In this document: positions 44,711 to 53,293 of the stretch, piece by piece
Position numbering within the stretch: the stretch's first letter is position 1
Layout: the number at the start of each line of letters is the position of its first letter
Made by a program: the position numbers and the translations under genes
The notes under the pieces: model-generated
Seen by the model: only the letters and a program-made list of their open reading frames with translations
Told to the model about the DNA's origin: nothing
Databases searched by the model: none
Assembly (NCBI GenBank): GCA_044841755.1
Contig: JAXOFM010000002.1
Location: forward strand, 62,001-126,000
Origin: CAZAPO01 sp044841755
GTDB taxonomy: Bacteria > Bacteroidota > Bacteroidia > Flavobacteriales > Flavobacteriaceae
Direction of reading: 5' to 3'
Length of the DNA: 64,000 nucleotides

Positions 44711-47380
44711 ATGTTTTTTATGAAAACAAGTATTACTCTAGTTTTTACTATACTTTCTTTTGTTTCTTCTTATTCTCAGGCTGTCAATGACGAATGTACA
44801 GATGCAGAATCAATTGTGGTTACTACAGCATCACAACTTACCATTACTCCCAATACCGATACGGCGACACAAAGTTTACAATCGAGTTGTGAAAGTGGGT
44901 CATTTACGTGGTTAGATGTATGGTATGAATTCACGATGCCAGTGGATGGTAATGTGCGCATAACCGCAGCATCAAATCTAGATTACTTTACATTGTATGA
45001 TAGTTGTGGTGGTTCGGAGTTGATTTGTTTAACAGGGAATAGTTTCTTTTATAATTTATTACAAGGTACTACTTATGTGTTAAGAATGTCTAACCGAGAT
45101 ATTTATGCAGGAGCCAATAGTTTTAATATACAGGCATTTGAAACGGCAGCAAATGACGAATGTGTAGATGCTGAGGTGCTATCGGTTACCACAGTAGCTC
45201 AACTTTCGGTCACACCAAATACCATGACAGCTACCCAGAGTTTACAATCGAGTTGTGAAAGTGGGTCATTTACATGGTTAGATGTGTGGTATGAATTCAC
45301 TATGCCAGTAAATGGTAATGTACGTATTACAGGAGCTTCGAATCTAGATTACTTTACGCTATATGATGGTTGTGGTGGAAGTGAGTTAAGCTGTTTAACA
45401 GGTAATAGTTTCTTTTACAATTTATCACAGGGTAGTACATATGTATTAAGGATGTCCAATAGGGATATTTATTCAGGAGGGAATAGTTTTAATATTCAGG
45501 CATTTGAAACCGCAGCAAATGACGAATGTGTAGATGCTGAGGTGCTATCGGTTACCACAGGATCTCAACTTTCGGTCACACCAAATACTATGACAGCCAC
45601 CCAGAGTTTACAATCGAGTTGTGAGAGTCCGTCAAATACATGGTTAGATGTATGGTATGAATTCACAATGCCAGTAAATGGTAATGTGCGTATAACGGGA
45701 GCCTCAAATTTAGACTATTTTAATTTATATGATAGTTGTGGTGGAAGTGAGTTAAGTTGTTTAACAGGGAATAGTTTCTTTTACAATTTATCACAGGGTA
45801 GTACTTATGTGTTGAGGATGTCCAATAGATCAATATATGCTGGTGCGAATAATTTTAATATACAGGCTTTTGAAACAGCAGCAAACGATGAATGTTTAGA
45901 TGCAGAGGTACTATCAGTGACCACAGGATCTCAACTTTCAGTTACCCCTAATACTATGACAGCTACCCAGAGTTTACAATCGAGTTGTGAAAGTGGGTCA
46001 TTTACATGGTTAGATGTGTGGTATGAGTTCACGATGCCAGTGAATGGTAATGTTCGTATAACGGGAGCTTCGAATCTAGATTATTTTACCTTATATGATA
46101 GTTGTGGTGGAAGTGAGATTTCTTGTAGAAATGGAAACCAGTTTCTTTATGACCTAAATCAAGGGACTACATATACATTAAGGATGTCTAATAGATCAAT
46201 ATATGCTGGTACCAATAGTTTTAATATGCAAGTGTTTGAAAAATTAGCTAACTACAATTGTGCAAATGCAGAAACTATACAAGTTGCTCCATTTGGGGAA
46301 TGTGCTACCATTAATATTACAGTAGATTTAAGAAGCGGCTTATTGGCTTCTAGTAATGGAACATGTAATAGTTCTTCAGCTAGATTTAATGAAGCTTGGT
46401 ACACTTTTGAAGCACCCATAACAGGTAATATTAGTTTAGATACTAATAGTGGGTTCAATTACTTTGTTGTTTATGATACTTGTAATGGAAGTGAAATAAC
46501 TTGCTTTAATAATGATGGTTTAATACCAGTGGTTTTTGGGGAAACATACCTAATGCAAGTCTATATGTCTGATACCTTGGCAGGAAATGCTACTTTCTGT
46601 ATGGAAGGATCATATAATGTTTCTCAAGGTGTGCCAGATGTTTGCGAAAACTTACCTATAGTAAACATATCTGCTTCAAGTGGAAATACTAATCAGCTTG
46701 TCCCAATATTAGATGGTTCTGGAGATATAGTTGCGGCAATAAATGCTAACGGAAATGATTTAGGAGATGTAAATGCAACTCTTTTTATTGAAAATGCAGA
46801 TACGCGCATATTTAGTGGTCAGCACTACCTAAGAAGAGAAATTTCTATTGCTACTCAAAACTCTCCAATTAGTAATGTTCAGGTTAGACTTTACTTATTG
46901 GAAGATGAAGTTAATGATTTAATAATAATGGATTCAAACCTTTCAAGTATCATTGGGTTAGAAGTGATGAAAGTTTCTGGGACAGACTGTACTTCAGGAT
47001 ATACAGCTGGAGGGGATTTTATATTAACTAATGTAAACAATTTCCATCAAGATTATTATCAGGTTTTTAGTACTAATTCTTTTTCGGTGTTTTATCCAAC
47101 ATCAACAAATTTTAACTCTTTAAAAACTCAAGAGTTGGATAAAGGCGACTTAAAGATTTATCCTACTATAACTGATGATAAAATCTATATTACATCTGAT
47201 TTAGGGTTGGAAAAAGTGAGGGTTTCCATAATTGATATTAATGGAAGAATTTTAAGATCACAATTTATTTCAATAAATAATTCTTCATTTATTAATATAA
47301 GCACTTTATCAGATGGCTTATATTTTGTAAATATTGAAAAAGAATCGGCATCTAAAACTTTTAAAGTGATAAAGAATTAA
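44711..47380 (+). CDS. T9SS-exported protein with 122-residue tandem repeats
   Basis: An 889-residue protein with a signal peptide (to YSQA), then four near-identical 122-residue repeats (about 25-512), each with NDEC.DAE, ATQSLQSSCES, WLDVWYEFTMP, GNVRITGASNLDYF and YVLRMSNR. A fifth, divergent unit (about 515-640) follows, then a linker domain and a T9SS type A sorting domain starting LKIYPTITDDK and ending KTFKVIKN. Each unit resembles the pre-peptidase C-terminal / CUB-like beta-sandwich found on flavobacterial surface proteins. The ATG at 44720 is an equally good start. Confidence 0.85.
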   Translation: MFFMKTSITLVFTILSFVSSYSQAVNDECTDAESIVVTTASQLTITPNTDTATQSLQSSCESGSFTWLDVWYEFTMPVDGNVRITAASNLDYFTLYDSCGGSELICLTGNSFFYNLLQGTTYVLRMSNRDIYAGANSFNIQAFETAANDECVDAEVLSVTTVAQLSVTPNTMTATQSLQSSCESGSFTWLDVWYEFTMPVNGNVRITGASNLDYFTLYDGCGGSELSCLTGNSFFYNLSQGSTYVLRMSNRDIYSGGNSFNIQAFETAANDECVDAEVLSVTTGSQLSVTPNTMTATQSLQSSCESPSNTWLDVWYEFTMPVNGNVRITGASNLDYFNLYDSCGGSELSCLTGNSFFYNLSQGSTYVLRMSNRSIYAGANNFNIQAFETAANDECLDAEVLSVTTGSQLSVTPNTMTATQSLQSSCESGSFTWLDVWYEFTMPVNGNVRITGASNLDYFTLYDSCGGSEISCRNGNQFLYDLNQGTTYTLRMSNRSIYAGTNSFNMQVFEKLANYNCANAETIQVAPFGECATINITVDLRSGLLASSNGTCNSSSARFNEAWYTFEAPITGNISLDTNSGFNYFVVYDTCNGSEITCFNNDGLIPVVFGETYLMQVYMSDTLAGNATFCMEGSYNVSQGVPDVCENLPIVNISASSGNTNQLVPILDGSGDIVAAINANGNDLGDVNATLFIENADTRIFSGQHYLRREISIATQNSPISNVQVRLYLLEDEVNDLIIMDSNLSSIIGLEVMKVSGTDCTSGYTAGGDFILTNVNNFHQDYYQVFSTNSFSVFYPTSTNFNSLKTQELDKGDLKIYPTITDDKIYITSDLGLEKVRVSIIDINGRILRSQFISINNSSFINISTLSDGLYFVNIEKESASKTFKVIKN
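44785..46248 (+). repeat. Four tandem repeats of 366 bp
   Basis: The NDEC codons recur at exactly 366-bp intervals (D codons begin at 44789, 45155, 45521 and 45887). Long blocks are identical between units, for example the run encoding TATQSLQSSCES. No length changes are seen, which points to recent duplication or gene conversion. Confidence 0.88.
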
Positions 47381-47441
47381 TTTTATATGCATCTTTTTTA
47401 AGATTTATGAGTCTTATAGGTGTAACATAAAAATAGTAATC

Positions 47442-47543
47442 ATGAAAAATAGCGAATGTACTTGTACCTGTGAAGGTTGCTCAAGTGGGAATTGTCAAAA
47501 CTGCACTTGTGTGTCATGTAGCTGTAACGGTTGCAATTGTTAG
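47442..47543 (+). CDS. Cysteine-rich metallothionein-like peptide (33 residues)
   Basis: An open frame from ATG 47442 to TAG 47541-47543. The peptide MKNSECTCTCEGCSSGNCQN continues CTCVSCSCNGCNC: 11 cysteines in 33 residues in CxC and CxxC patterns, with no hydrophobic segment, so cytoplasmic and probably metal-binding. It lies 53 bp upstream of a SigZ-type sigma factor gene, with a hairpin terminator in between. I recognise no named bacterial metallothionein family, but the composition is hard to get by chance. Confidence 0.7.
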   Translation: MKNSECTCTCEGCSSGNCQNCTCVSCSCNGCNC

Positions 47544-47560
47544 ATCTTAATTTAAAAAAT

Positions 47561-47589
47561 AGCGTTATCTTTAATAGATAGCGCTTTTT
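47561..47589 (+). terminator. Hairpin between the cysteine-rich peptide and sigZ
   Basis: AGCGTTATCT / AGATAGCGCT (one G-T pair), loop TTAAT, then TTTTT. It lies 7 bp before the sigma factor ATG, so it could limit sigma synthesis relative to the peptide. Confidence 0.75.
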
Positions 47590-47596
47590 CATTATC

Positions 47597-48139
47597 ATGG
47601 ATACAAAAGATATTTGGACCTCATATCACGAAGATGTTAGACGATTTATAGGCTCTAAAATAAAAGAAGGACATATTGTTGATGACCTACTTCAGGAAAC
47701 TTTTATTAAGGTGCATACAAAATTAGATTCTTTAAAAGATGAATCTAAGGTGAAGTCTTGGATATTTATGATTGCTAGAAATACTATGTTTGATTATTTC
47801 AAGAATAGAGATTTTATAAGCGAAGGAAATGCAATAATAGTTGAGCCTGATGATGATGTAATAGATAACCATACCGAAAAAGACTGTCTTCGAGGAATTA
47901 TTAAACGCTTGCCAAAAAAATACAGAGACCCTTTATTTCTTTCTGACATTAGAGGGCTGAAACAAAAAGATGTTGCGGAACAATTAAAACTGGAATTGCC
48001 CACTGCAAAATCTAGAATACAACGTGCCAGAAAACTTATTGCCAAAGGGTATATGGATTGCTGCGATTACAAAATGAACCAAAAAGGTCATTTGGTTGGC
48101 GAAGTAAAGCAAAAAGAAGATTGCAAAGTCTGTGGTTAA
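47597..48139 (+). CDS. sigZ: SigZ-type ECF sigma factor with cysteine tail
   Basis: A 180-residue extracytoplasmic-function sigma factor. Region 2 is at about 10-75 (IVDDLLQETFIKVHTKLDSL), region 4 at about 95-150 (RLPKKYRDPLFLSDIRGLKQ). The C-terminal extension, DCCDYKMNQKGHLVGE and ending KEDCKVCG, contributes four cysteines (155, 156, 176, 179), as in SigZ-like factors. No anti-sigma gene is adjacent; a cysteine-rich peptide gene precedes it. A thiol or metal input is an inference. Confidence 0.85.
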   Translation: MDTKDIWTSYHEDVRRFIGSKIKEGHIVDDLLQETFIKVHTKLDSLKDESKVKSWIFMIARNTMFDYFKNRDFISEGNAIIVEPDDDVIDNHTEKDCLRGIIKRLPKKYRDPLFLSDIRGLKQKDVAEQLKLELPTAKSRIQRARKLIAKGYMDCCDYKMNQKGHLVGEVKQKEDCKVCG

Positions 48140-48535
48140 CTATAGAGTCAACATCCAACTACGTTGAAGTTTGCTAAATACTTTTAACTCTTTTCTTAAA
48201 ATTGGTAGAAAATCTTTCCCATTACTGTTACTGCGCTCAAGACGTTTGCAGTTTTTATACAGCAAAACAGTTAAGCGTCTCACAGTATCAGCGTGCTTCT
48301 GTTTTCTTTCAGAATAAGTTTCTGACTCAGCCTTAATAATTTCAGGCCCTAAAAGCTCCGATTGTTGAACAATATCACCCGAAAAATATATATGCTTGTC
48401 TTCCGATCCATCCTCTTTTAATTTTGATAGATCATAATTTAAATAATCAGAAATTCTTCGAGATAACCTAAAGATTTCCAGTGCCTTATTGTATATAGGC
48501 AGGTTCGACATGTGTGATGGTGAAGTGTAGATCAT
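48140..48535 (-). CDS. Helical protein, possibly four-helix-bundle family
   Basis: 131 residues from ATG 48533-48535 (MIYTSPSHMSNLPIYNKALE). The sequence is strongly helical and charged (YNKALEIFRLSRRISDYL, RRLTVLLYKNCKRLERS) and recalls small four-helix-bundle proteins. No motif fixes a function. It is tail to tail with sigZ. Confidence 0.6.
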   Translation of the reverse strand: MIYTSPSHMSNLPIYNKALEIFRLSRRISDYLNYDLSKLKEDGSEDKHIYFSGDIVQQSELLGPEIIKAESETYSERKQKHADTVRRLTVLLYKNCKRLERSNSNGKDFLPILRKELKVFSKLQRSWMLTL

Positions 48536-48650
48536 TTTTCTTAGCAATTACTCAAAATTACTTCGAAATAGACATAAGCTGTATTTAATATTTAAAGCAA
48601 AAAAAAATATTAGTTTAAATATTAATATATTTGATCTATAAACTTTAAAA

Positions 48651-49094
48651 ATGAAGTTAGATTCGTTAAACTGGAAAATATTACAATGTTTGCAGGAAAA
48701 TTCGAGGCAAACTAATACAGAAATTGCGCGTCAAGTTGGAATCAGTTCTCCTGCTGTTGCAGAAAGAATTAGAAAGCTGGAAGATGCTGGTGTTATTAAA
48801 GGATATTTTACTAAACTTTCATACACAGAAACAGGACATCAGTTAAAAGCAATTATTACTTTGCGTGCTTTTATGGGACGATTAAAACCCTTTTTAGAAA
48901 AGGTTTCTTCTTTTGACGAAGTAATTAATTGTTTTAGAATTACAGGTAACGAAAACATTGTTCTAGAAGTCATTTTAAGAAATCAACAACATCTAGAACA
49001 ATTTATCGATCAGCTTATTACGTATGGTGAAACAAAAACTCAGATTGTTTTATCAAATGTTATAGAAAACAATCCTATAGTCAAACCAGATTAA
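48651..49094 (+). CDS. Lrp/AsnC family transcriptional regulator
   Basis: A 147-residue protein: N-terminal HTH (LDSLNWKILQCLQENSRQTN, then EIARQVGISSPAVAERIRKL) and C-terminal RAM ligand-binding domain (about 65-147). Such regulators respond to amino acids. The ligand and targets are unknown. Its end overlaps the convergent amidohydrolase gene by 4 bp. Confidence 0.93.
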   Translation: MKLDSLNWKILQCLQENSRQTNTEIARQVGISSPAVAERIRKLEDAGVIKGYFTKLSYTETGHQLKAIITLRAFMGRLKPFLEKVSSFDEVINCFRITGNENIVLEVILRNQQHLEQFIDQLITYGETKTQIVLSNVIENNPIVKPD

Positions 49095-50647
49095 TTCTTA
49101 ACCCCAGGTTGGTTGAGTTTCCAATCTGTTTTTGCTTTTTCTGCATCAACCATAGCTTTTACTTCAGCTAGTAAACGTTTTGCATCGTAAATAATTCCGT
49201 CTTTTATGGTGTATTTTACACCTCCAACGCGTACTATCTCGTTGTCTTCAGTGAGCTTAATAGCTCCGGTTCCATATAGTACTTTTAAGTTTACAAGAGG
49301 GTTTTCTTCAACAATTACAAAATCAGCCAGCTTTCCTATTTGAACCGAGCCTATTTTATCGTCAGCTCCTAAAGCTTCAGCACCATTTAAAGTTGCAGCT
49401 CTAATTACTTCTAATGGATGAAATCCTGCCTCACGAAGTAATTCTAACTCACGTACATAGGCAAAACCATAAAGTTGATAAATGAATCCAGAATCTGATC
49501 CAGCAGTAACACGACCACCACGATTTTTGTATTCATTAATGAAAGTCATCCAAAGTTTATAGTTTTCTTTCCATGCTATCTCTTGTTCTGTTCCCCAAAA
49601 ATGCCAATATGATCCATGAGAAATCATACTAGGTTCATAGAATTTCCAAAGAGAAGGCAGTGTATAATCCTCATGCCATTCAGCTCTACGTGCTCTGTGG
49701 AGATCACGACTAGCTTCGTAAATATTAAAGGTTGGATCTAGAGTAAAGTCTAACTCTAATAGTTCATTCATTACATTATTCCAGTGTTCAGAATATGGTT
49801 TTGCAGCTTGCTTCCATAGTTTTCCGGCTTCTTCAAAACGATGCTGCTCATTCTGGTAATTATAATCCAACGGATAGTTTTGTACAGTTCTGTCATTAAA
49901 CAAGGCTTCAGGTAAACCATACCAATGCTCCATTGAGGTCATTCCCGCTCTAGCAGAATGCAGTACGTTCCATCTAGCTACACTTAATTGTGCATGATGC
50001 GCTGTAGATCGTAATCCTAATTTCTTATTCTCGTCCAAAGCTGCTGCCATAATTTCTGGTTCAGCACCAAAGAACTTAATACCATCAGCGCCATTTTTTG
50101 CATTCTGGCGTACCCAAGCTCTTGCCATTTCTGGAGTACTAATAGGTTCTTTGCTTCCAGAGCCAAATCCTGTGTATTCAAATATTCTAGGAGCAACAAT
50201 TTCGTTAGCCGCACTTTGTCGTTTTAGCTCAATAGCATTTCGCCCACTAGGTTGTTTTACAGTAGTGATTCCATGAGCCATCCATAGTCTAAAAACATAG
50301 TCTGGATCAGCTCCCTGCGCGTTTCCACCAATATGTCCATGCATGTCTACAAAACCTGGTAATAAATACATTCCTGAGGCATCCAATTCTCGACCTCCAG
50401 ATTTAAGCTTTGGTCGTCTAGCTTCGTTGATCTCAACACCTGGATAACCAACAATATTCATGCTCACAATCTTATTGTTTTCAACCACAATATCCATAGG
50501 ACCACGAGGAGGAGATCCATCTCCATTAATGAGCATCACACCTCTAATAATTAATTGATTAAACGGTCCTTCTCCTTTATATTCTTCCTGAGAGAATCCT
50601 TGAATTGAAAATATTAGGGCAAATAATAAAACAATATTTTTTTTCAT
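49091..50647 (-). CDS. Secreted amidohydrolase
   Basis: 518 residues from the ATG ending at 50647 (MKKNIVLLFALIFSIQGFSQ), a good signal peptide; the frame extends further upstream but would overlap the M14 gene. Metal-dependent hydrolase superfamily motifs: GFVDMHGHIGG, THHAQLSVARW-type histidine (STAHHAQL) and AGSDSGFI. It probably hydrolyses peptides or cyclic amides in the periplasm. It lies 17 bp after the M14 peptidase gene, so they form one operon. Confidence 0.85.
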   Translation of the reverse strand: MKKNIVLLFALIFSIQGFSQEEYKGEGPFNQLIIRGVMLINGDGSPPRGPMDIVVENNKIVSMNIVGYPGVEINEARRPKLKSGGRELDASGMYLLPGFVDMHGHIGGNAQGADPDYVFRLWMAHGITTVKQPSGRNAIELKRQSAANEIVAPRIFEYTGFGSGSKEPISTPEMARAWVRQNAKNGADGIKFFGAEPEIMAAALDENKKLGLRSTAHHAQLSVARWNVLHSARAGMTSMEHWYGLPEALFNDRTVQNYPLDYNYQNEQHRFEEAGKLWKQAAKPYSEHWNNVMNELLELDFTLDPTFNIYEASRDLHRARRAEWHEDYTLPSLWKFYEPSMISHGSYWHFWGTEQEIAWKENYKLWMTFINEYKNRGGRVTAGSDSGFIYQLYGFAYVRELELLREAGFHPLEVIRAATLNGAEALGADDKIGSVQIGKLADFVIVEENPLVNLKVLYGTGAIKLTEDNEIVRVGGVKYTIKDGIIYDAKRLLAEVKAMVDAEKAKTDWKLNQPGVKN

Positions 50648-50663
50648 AATAATAGTTGATGGT

Positions 50664-53213
50664 TTAGTTTCTTCCTCTCGGAACAGATATTTTATTTCCA
50701 ATAAATAATGCGTTTAAGAACAGTCTGTTAGTTCCATACCAAGCACCTCTAAAATTAGGGTTGTCAGCAAACATTACAGCACGTCCTCTACCAATTGGAC
50801 TTACAATTAAGGAAGCTGAAGGTTTTAGATAAGTATTGTAATTATCTGTAGAAATAAATCCGTCTATATGAGCGTCTTTAGTGTATTTGGCAACTGTAGA
50901 ATATGCATTTTTGCTAGGAGCAATAAATACACTATTATTCTTATAAACTGGAAGTAAGTTGTTTCGATATCCAAATCCAAGTGGATGTGTAACGTCAAGA
51001 TCTACTTCAAAAATAGCACCTCCTAAACGTTCTCTTCCAATATGCTCAGAAGCATCAACATAAGGCAATCTCTCTGTAGCCTCTTTTTTCTCTTTGTCTT
51101 TTGGTTTCGGCTTTTTGGTGATTGCTTCTTTTACCAATTTTTTATCAATGGCCCATTTAGAAGCACTGGCAATTGTAATTAAAGTATTCCCTTTAGAAGC
51201 CCAATCTTTTAGTCTATTTCTTTGTACAGAATCTAATTGACTATAACTACCTGAAACCATTACCAAAGTATTATACTTATCAAGATTTGCTCCTCTAAAG
51301 CTTCTCATCTGAATTTTAGTTATTGGCATGTGAACTCTGGTATCTAATAAATGCCAAACTTCACCAGCTTCATAACTACTTACACCATCACCAATTAGTA
51401 ATGCAGCTTTTGGTTTAGTAAGCGTTCTAAAATTATTACTTCCTAGATCAATTCCCTTTAAGCTGAATCCAGTTTTTGCTGAATAAACAGGAACATTATA
51501 TTTTTTCTGAGCTTTAGTGACTATTTCATAGACTTCTGAACTTGACTTTTTTTGCTTACTTACAGGAATCATTATCGTCCCATAATTGAAGCTTTTGTTT
51601 CCTGCATTCGTTCCAATAGAAAAAGGTTTAAATGCTGAAGAAACCTTAAGTCCTTTTGACTGCATATAGTATAATGCAGAAGGAGCATAATAATCATCCC
51701 AATCCATAATATATGCATACTCAGATTTAGGAACTGAAGTCACTGAAACCAACGACTCTGATGAAATAATTTCCTCACCTAAAGTAGCAGATTTTAATCC
51801 TTTGTATTTCATGTTATAGAAGTTGCCTACACTCCACGCAGAAGCATCATAGAACACACTGTCACGATACTTACTATATGTTTCAAACATGGTTTGAACC
51901 ATACGTCGTTGAGGTTGCTTTAAAGGAACTCTATATTTATTTCCATTCTTGTAAACTTTGATTTTGTGCTTCAATAAAAAGTCAACAAACTCCTTATTTC
52001 TATTCATATCGTAAGCATCACCAAATTCGTAAGCAGTAAAACCAGTAGGTGCTTTTTCATTGATAGCCGACTTAAAGAAATCTTGTTGATACTTTCTAAG
52101 CGTAGCCTTATTTTCAACTGCTGCTTTCACTGTAGCAATACTCGACTTGTATTGATTGCGAATGGTAAAGGCAAAAGAAATAGTGCCATATTCGGTGTCT
52201 TGTAGATGACCTCTAGAACTTGCTTGCTCAAATAATAGTGCAAGTGCTCCTTGAAGATCAGGATAAGAACTTCCGTAACCAGGATAGGTACCATCAAACG
52301 ATTCTTTAGTGTAGTATAAAGAACCAATATTATCTAATGCATCAGCATAGTATGGAGCAAAAAGATCATTGAGGTCTTCATAGTTCTCTTTTGGCATAAT
52401 AGGGTCTTGAGAACCTATTGGTTTCATTGGCTCAAAAAAGTAATTACTATTGGTGCCCATTTCATGAAAATCGGTTACAACGTTAGGATACCATTTGTGA
52501 TACCAGTTTAACTTCCCTTGACTTTCGGGATGAACTGCTAATAGCCAATCTCTGTTTAGATCAAACCAATAATGATTTGTTCTTCCACGAGGCCATGCTT
52601 CATTATGCTCAGCATCAGAACCATCTGAAACTAGCGAGTTTGCTTTAAACTGATTTGCCCATTGTGTATGTCTATCACGACCATCTGGATTGATGGTTGG
52701 GTCGATGAAGATGATACCATTCTCAATGTAATTAATTACTTCTGGGCTGTTGGAAGCTACTAGTGTATAAGCTGTTAACAATGCAGCTTCAGAACTTGAA
52801 GGTTCATTACCGTGAACGTTGTAACCTAATTGCACAAAAATTGGAAGTGCATCATAATTTGTTGGTGTTTGATTAGGATCAACAAATTTCAAGTGCTCAT
52901 TTTTAATAGCTTCCAAATTGCTTAAGTTTTCTGGAGTGGAAACCGTAAGCATTACTAGTTTTCTTTTTTCATGCGTGTGTCCATATACCTCAATTGAAGC
53001 TCGATCAGACACATCTGCAAGTTTTTGTAGATACGCTACTATAAGATCGTGGCGTGTATGTTGATGTCCAATAGGATAACCTAGAAACTCTTCTGGTGAA
53101 GGAATATCTGGATTAAAAGGAGCTTTGTCTTTAAAAAAATAATCTTGAGCATTTACAGGATTTACCATGATAGCAAAGCATATCACAGCAAAAACAAGTT
53201 TTGTGAATTTCAT
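50664..53213 (-). CDS. M14 family zinc carboxypeptidase, secreted
   Basis: An 849-residue protein with a signal peptide (VNAQ). The peptidase domain spans about 30-400: the zinc ligands are in NVHGNEPSSSEAALL and in VVTDFHEMG, and the substrate-binding region is INPDGRDRHTQW. The C-terminal half (about 520-849) resembles a glutamine-amidotransferase-like domain seen in large M14 proteins of this phylum. It probably trims extracellular peptides, with the amidohydrolase acting next. Confidence 0.88.
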   Translation of the reverse strand: MKFTKLVFAVICFAIMVNPVNAQDYFFKDKAPFNPDIPSPEEFLGYPIGHQHTRHDLIVAYLQKLADVSDRASIEVYGHTHEKRKLVMLTVSTPENLSNLEAIKNEHLKFVDPNQTPTNYDALPIFVQLGYNVHGNEPSSSEAALLTAYTLVASNSPEVINYIENGIIFIDPTINPDGRDRHTQWANQFKANSLVSDGSDAEHNEAWPRGRTNHYWFDLNRDWLLAVHPESQGKLNWYHKWYPNVVTDFHEMGTNSNYFFEPMKPIGSQDPIMPKENYEDLNDLFAPYYADALDNIGSLYYTKESFDGTYPGYGSSYPDLQGALALLFEQASSRGHLQDTEYGTISFAFTIRNQYKSSIATVKAAVENKATLRKYQQDFFKSAINEKAPTGFTAYEFGDAYDMNRNKEFVDFLLKHKIKVYKNGNKYRVPLKQPQRRMVQTMFETYSKYRDSVFYDASAWSVGNFYNMKYKGLKSATLGEEIISSESLVSVTSVPKSEYAYIMDWDDYYAPSALYYMQSKGLKVSSAFKPFSIGTNAGNKSFNYGTIMIPVSKQKKSSSEVYEIVTKAQKKYNVPVYSAKTGFSLKGIDLGSNNFRTLTKPKAALLIGDGVSSYEAGEVWHLLDTRVHMPITKIQMRSFRGANLDKYNTLVMVSGSYSQLDSVQRNRLKDWASKGNTLITIASASKWAIDKKLVKEAITKKPKPKDKEKKEATERLPYVDASEHIGRERLGGAIFEVDLDVTHPLGFGYRNNLLPVYKNNSVFIAPSKNAYSTVAKYTKDAHIDGFISTDNYNTYLKPSASLIVSPIGRGRAVMFADNPNFRGAWYGTNRLFLNALFIGNKISVPRGRN

Positions 53214-53293
53214 TTGGTTGGTTTTTAGTATGTCAAGCTAAATTTAAGGAAATAAAACTTTTAGAAGTTGATATTCTTATGTTTTAACAAATG

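Noticed and set aside
47442..47543. The cysteine-rich frame as a ribosome-stalling or zinc-finger peptide.
   Set aside because: There is no zinc-finger spacing pattern and no leader-like position within a transcript head; a metallothionein-like composition is the more economical reading.
49091..50701. Extending the amidohydrolase start to 50701.
   Set aside because: This would overlap the M14 gene and put a non-signal sequence in front of a good signal peptide at 50647.
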